Assembly: GCA_965200375.1 (NCBI GenBank)
Contig: OZ241353.1
Span: forward strand, 3,286,001 to 3,350,000
Direction: 5' to 3'
Length of the DNA: 64,000 nucleotides
From: VXYL01 sp965200375
GTDB taxonomy: Bacteria; Pseudomonadota; Gammaproteobacteria; Pseudomonadales; Azotimanducaceae
Made by a program: the position numbers and the translations under genes
Shown: one piece after another, positions 63,241 through 64,000 of the stretch
Numbering within the stretch: position 1 is the stretch's first letter
Layout of the letters: every line of letters begins with the position of its first letter
Notes under the pieces: model-generated
Told to the model about the DNA's origin: nothing
The model's database searches: none
What the model saw: only the letters and a program-made list of their open reading frames with translations

Positions 63241-64000
63241 ATGAGACGCATCTGGCTGAAGAACTACCGCTGCTTCGCCGAGCAGCAAGAGGTGCGCCTT
63301 GCCCCGCTGACGCTCCTCGTCGGCGACAACAGCACCGGCAAGACGTCGTTTCTTGCCATGATCAGGGCGCTCTGGGACATCGCCTATCGGAACCGGGTGC
63401 CCAACTTCAAGGAGGAACCCTATGACCTGGGCAGCTTCGACGAGATCGCCCACTTCCGGGGCGGCAGGGGCGGACGTGCGGAGGAGTTCGAGTCTGGGTT
63501 CGCTCTCTCTACCAGCGTCGATCCCGCGGTGGCACCAGCGCATCGGGCACACCGCTTCAAAGCGAGGTTCTCGAGGCGAGGCGCGGTACCGATGCTCACG
63601 GCCAGACGACTCTCCAACAAGAGCGACGACTTGTGGATCGAACACCGAGAGAGCCCATCGAAGGTCCTCTTCCACAGCAGATCGAGGGGGGAGTCTGCCT
63701 TTGACGCACTTGCCGGGCTATCGGTCGGAGGCGATCCGCGGCTGGTGCCGTTCATGCTCGCGTGGCATGTCGCCCGTGGCCGGAAACGGTTCGCCAACGG
63801 CCCCCTCGCCAAGCGCGATCGGCGGGCCTTTCAAGAGCTTGTGGATTCCGCTGGAATGTTCCCGGACGTTGCGCCGCTCTACGCGGGTGCCCCGGTGCGC
63901 TCCAAGCCGCACCGGACATACGACCCGTCGCTCATCGCTCGAGATCCCGAAGGGGTCTACATCCCCATGTTCCTCGCGGACCGGCACTTCGAGGGGGGGG
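63241..64000 (+). CDS. AAA family ATPase (OLD/RecF-like), cut by window end
   Basis: The frame from ATG 63241 is open for 253 codons to the edge. It starts MRRIWLKNYRCFAEQQEVRL, with Walker A LLVGDNSTGKTSFLAMI, the arrangement of AAA_15/AAA_21 ATPases such as the OLD nucleases and many phage-defence proteins. A TACAAT at 63188-63193 could be its -10 with no good -35. Rare TCT, TTT and AGA codons are somewhat more frequent than in neighbours, hinting at acquisition. Walker B and any nuclease domain lie beyond the window. Confidence 0.85.
   Translation, partial: MRRIWLKNYRCFAEQQEVRLAPLTLLVGDNSTGKTSFLAMIRALWDIAYRNRVPNFKEEPYDLGSFDEIAHFRGGRGGRAEEFESGFALSTSVDPAVAPAHRAHRFKARFSRRGAVPMLTARRLSNKSDDLWIEHRESPSKVLFHSRSRGESAFDALAGLSVGGDPRLVPFMLAWHVARGRKRFANGPLAKRDRRAFQELVDSAGMFPDVAPLYAGAPVRSKPHRTYDPSLIARDPEGVYIPMFLADRHFEGG

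Overview
The window is a very GC-rich (about 70% by eye, not computed) and gene-dense stretch of a bacterial chromosome. It carries no ribosomal RNA, CRISPR array, phage or recognisable transposase. Gene content and order point to a Gammaproteobacterium. Recognisable blocks are lptD-surA-rsmA-apaG-apaH, rlmN-rodZ-hisS-yfgM-bamB-der, iscR-iscS-ndk, queA-tgt-yajC-secD-secF, amgK-murU divergent from lptD, and rpe-gph-trpE. Genera cannot be named from the sequence alone. GTG and TTG starts are common, and many neighbouring genes overlap by 1 to 4 bases.

Layout. (1) 1-1935: a tRNA-Gly, a GT2-GtrA type glycosyltransferase and a small coiled-coil membrane protein, bracketed by a 58-base imperfect inverted repeat. 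(2) 2081-10669: pcm and selO, then a ferric-iron ABC transporter whose permease is separated from its ATPase and binding protein by a solitary DNA methyltransferase. A putative periplasmic lipoprotein and bfd follow, and Fur-box-like sites precede fbpA and bfd. (3) 10736-14708: an accessory island with a D12-class adenine methyltransferase and SacI-like endonuclease pair, an XRE regulator with a palindromic operator over its own promoter, a conserved unknown protein and a small membrane protein. (4) 14734-20815, minus strand: cysQ, a GNAT acetyltransferase, a single-chain acyl-CoA carboxylase, hisG and hisI. (5) 20931-32014: a methylated-compound module with a BCCT transporter, GlxA-type regulator, ankyrin-like membrane protein, DmdA/GcvT-like demethylase, MTHFR-like protein, formate-THF ligase and a dimethylglycine/sarcosine dehydrogenase homologue. 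Together these could import an N- or S-methylated osmolyte, move its methyl groups to tetrahydrofolate and oxidise them to formate with ATP gain. (6) 32326-49486: a DUF2807 lipoprotein, queuosine and Sec translocase genes, suhB, trmJ, a reduced isc locus, ndk, rlmN, rodZ, hisS, yfgM, bamB and der. (7) 49560-58543, minus strand: M23 peptidase, xseA, a fused apaH-cca, apaG, rsmA, surA and lptD. (8) 58542-64000: amgK, murU, rpe, gph, trpE and the start of an AAA ATPase gene cut by the window edge.

The most unusual feature is a set of short tandem repeats (units of 9, 14/17, 18, 21 and 48 bases) placed at gene ends and junctions between 34 and 61 kb. They run from queA to tgt, form the tail of IscS, fill a RodZ linker, end yfgM, cross the convergent der and M23 stop codons, lie exactly at the ApaH-Cca fusion joint and form the tail of Rpe. 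In IscS the repeats take the place of the C-terminal tail that binds IscU, and iscU and the rest of the usual isc genes are absent downstream.
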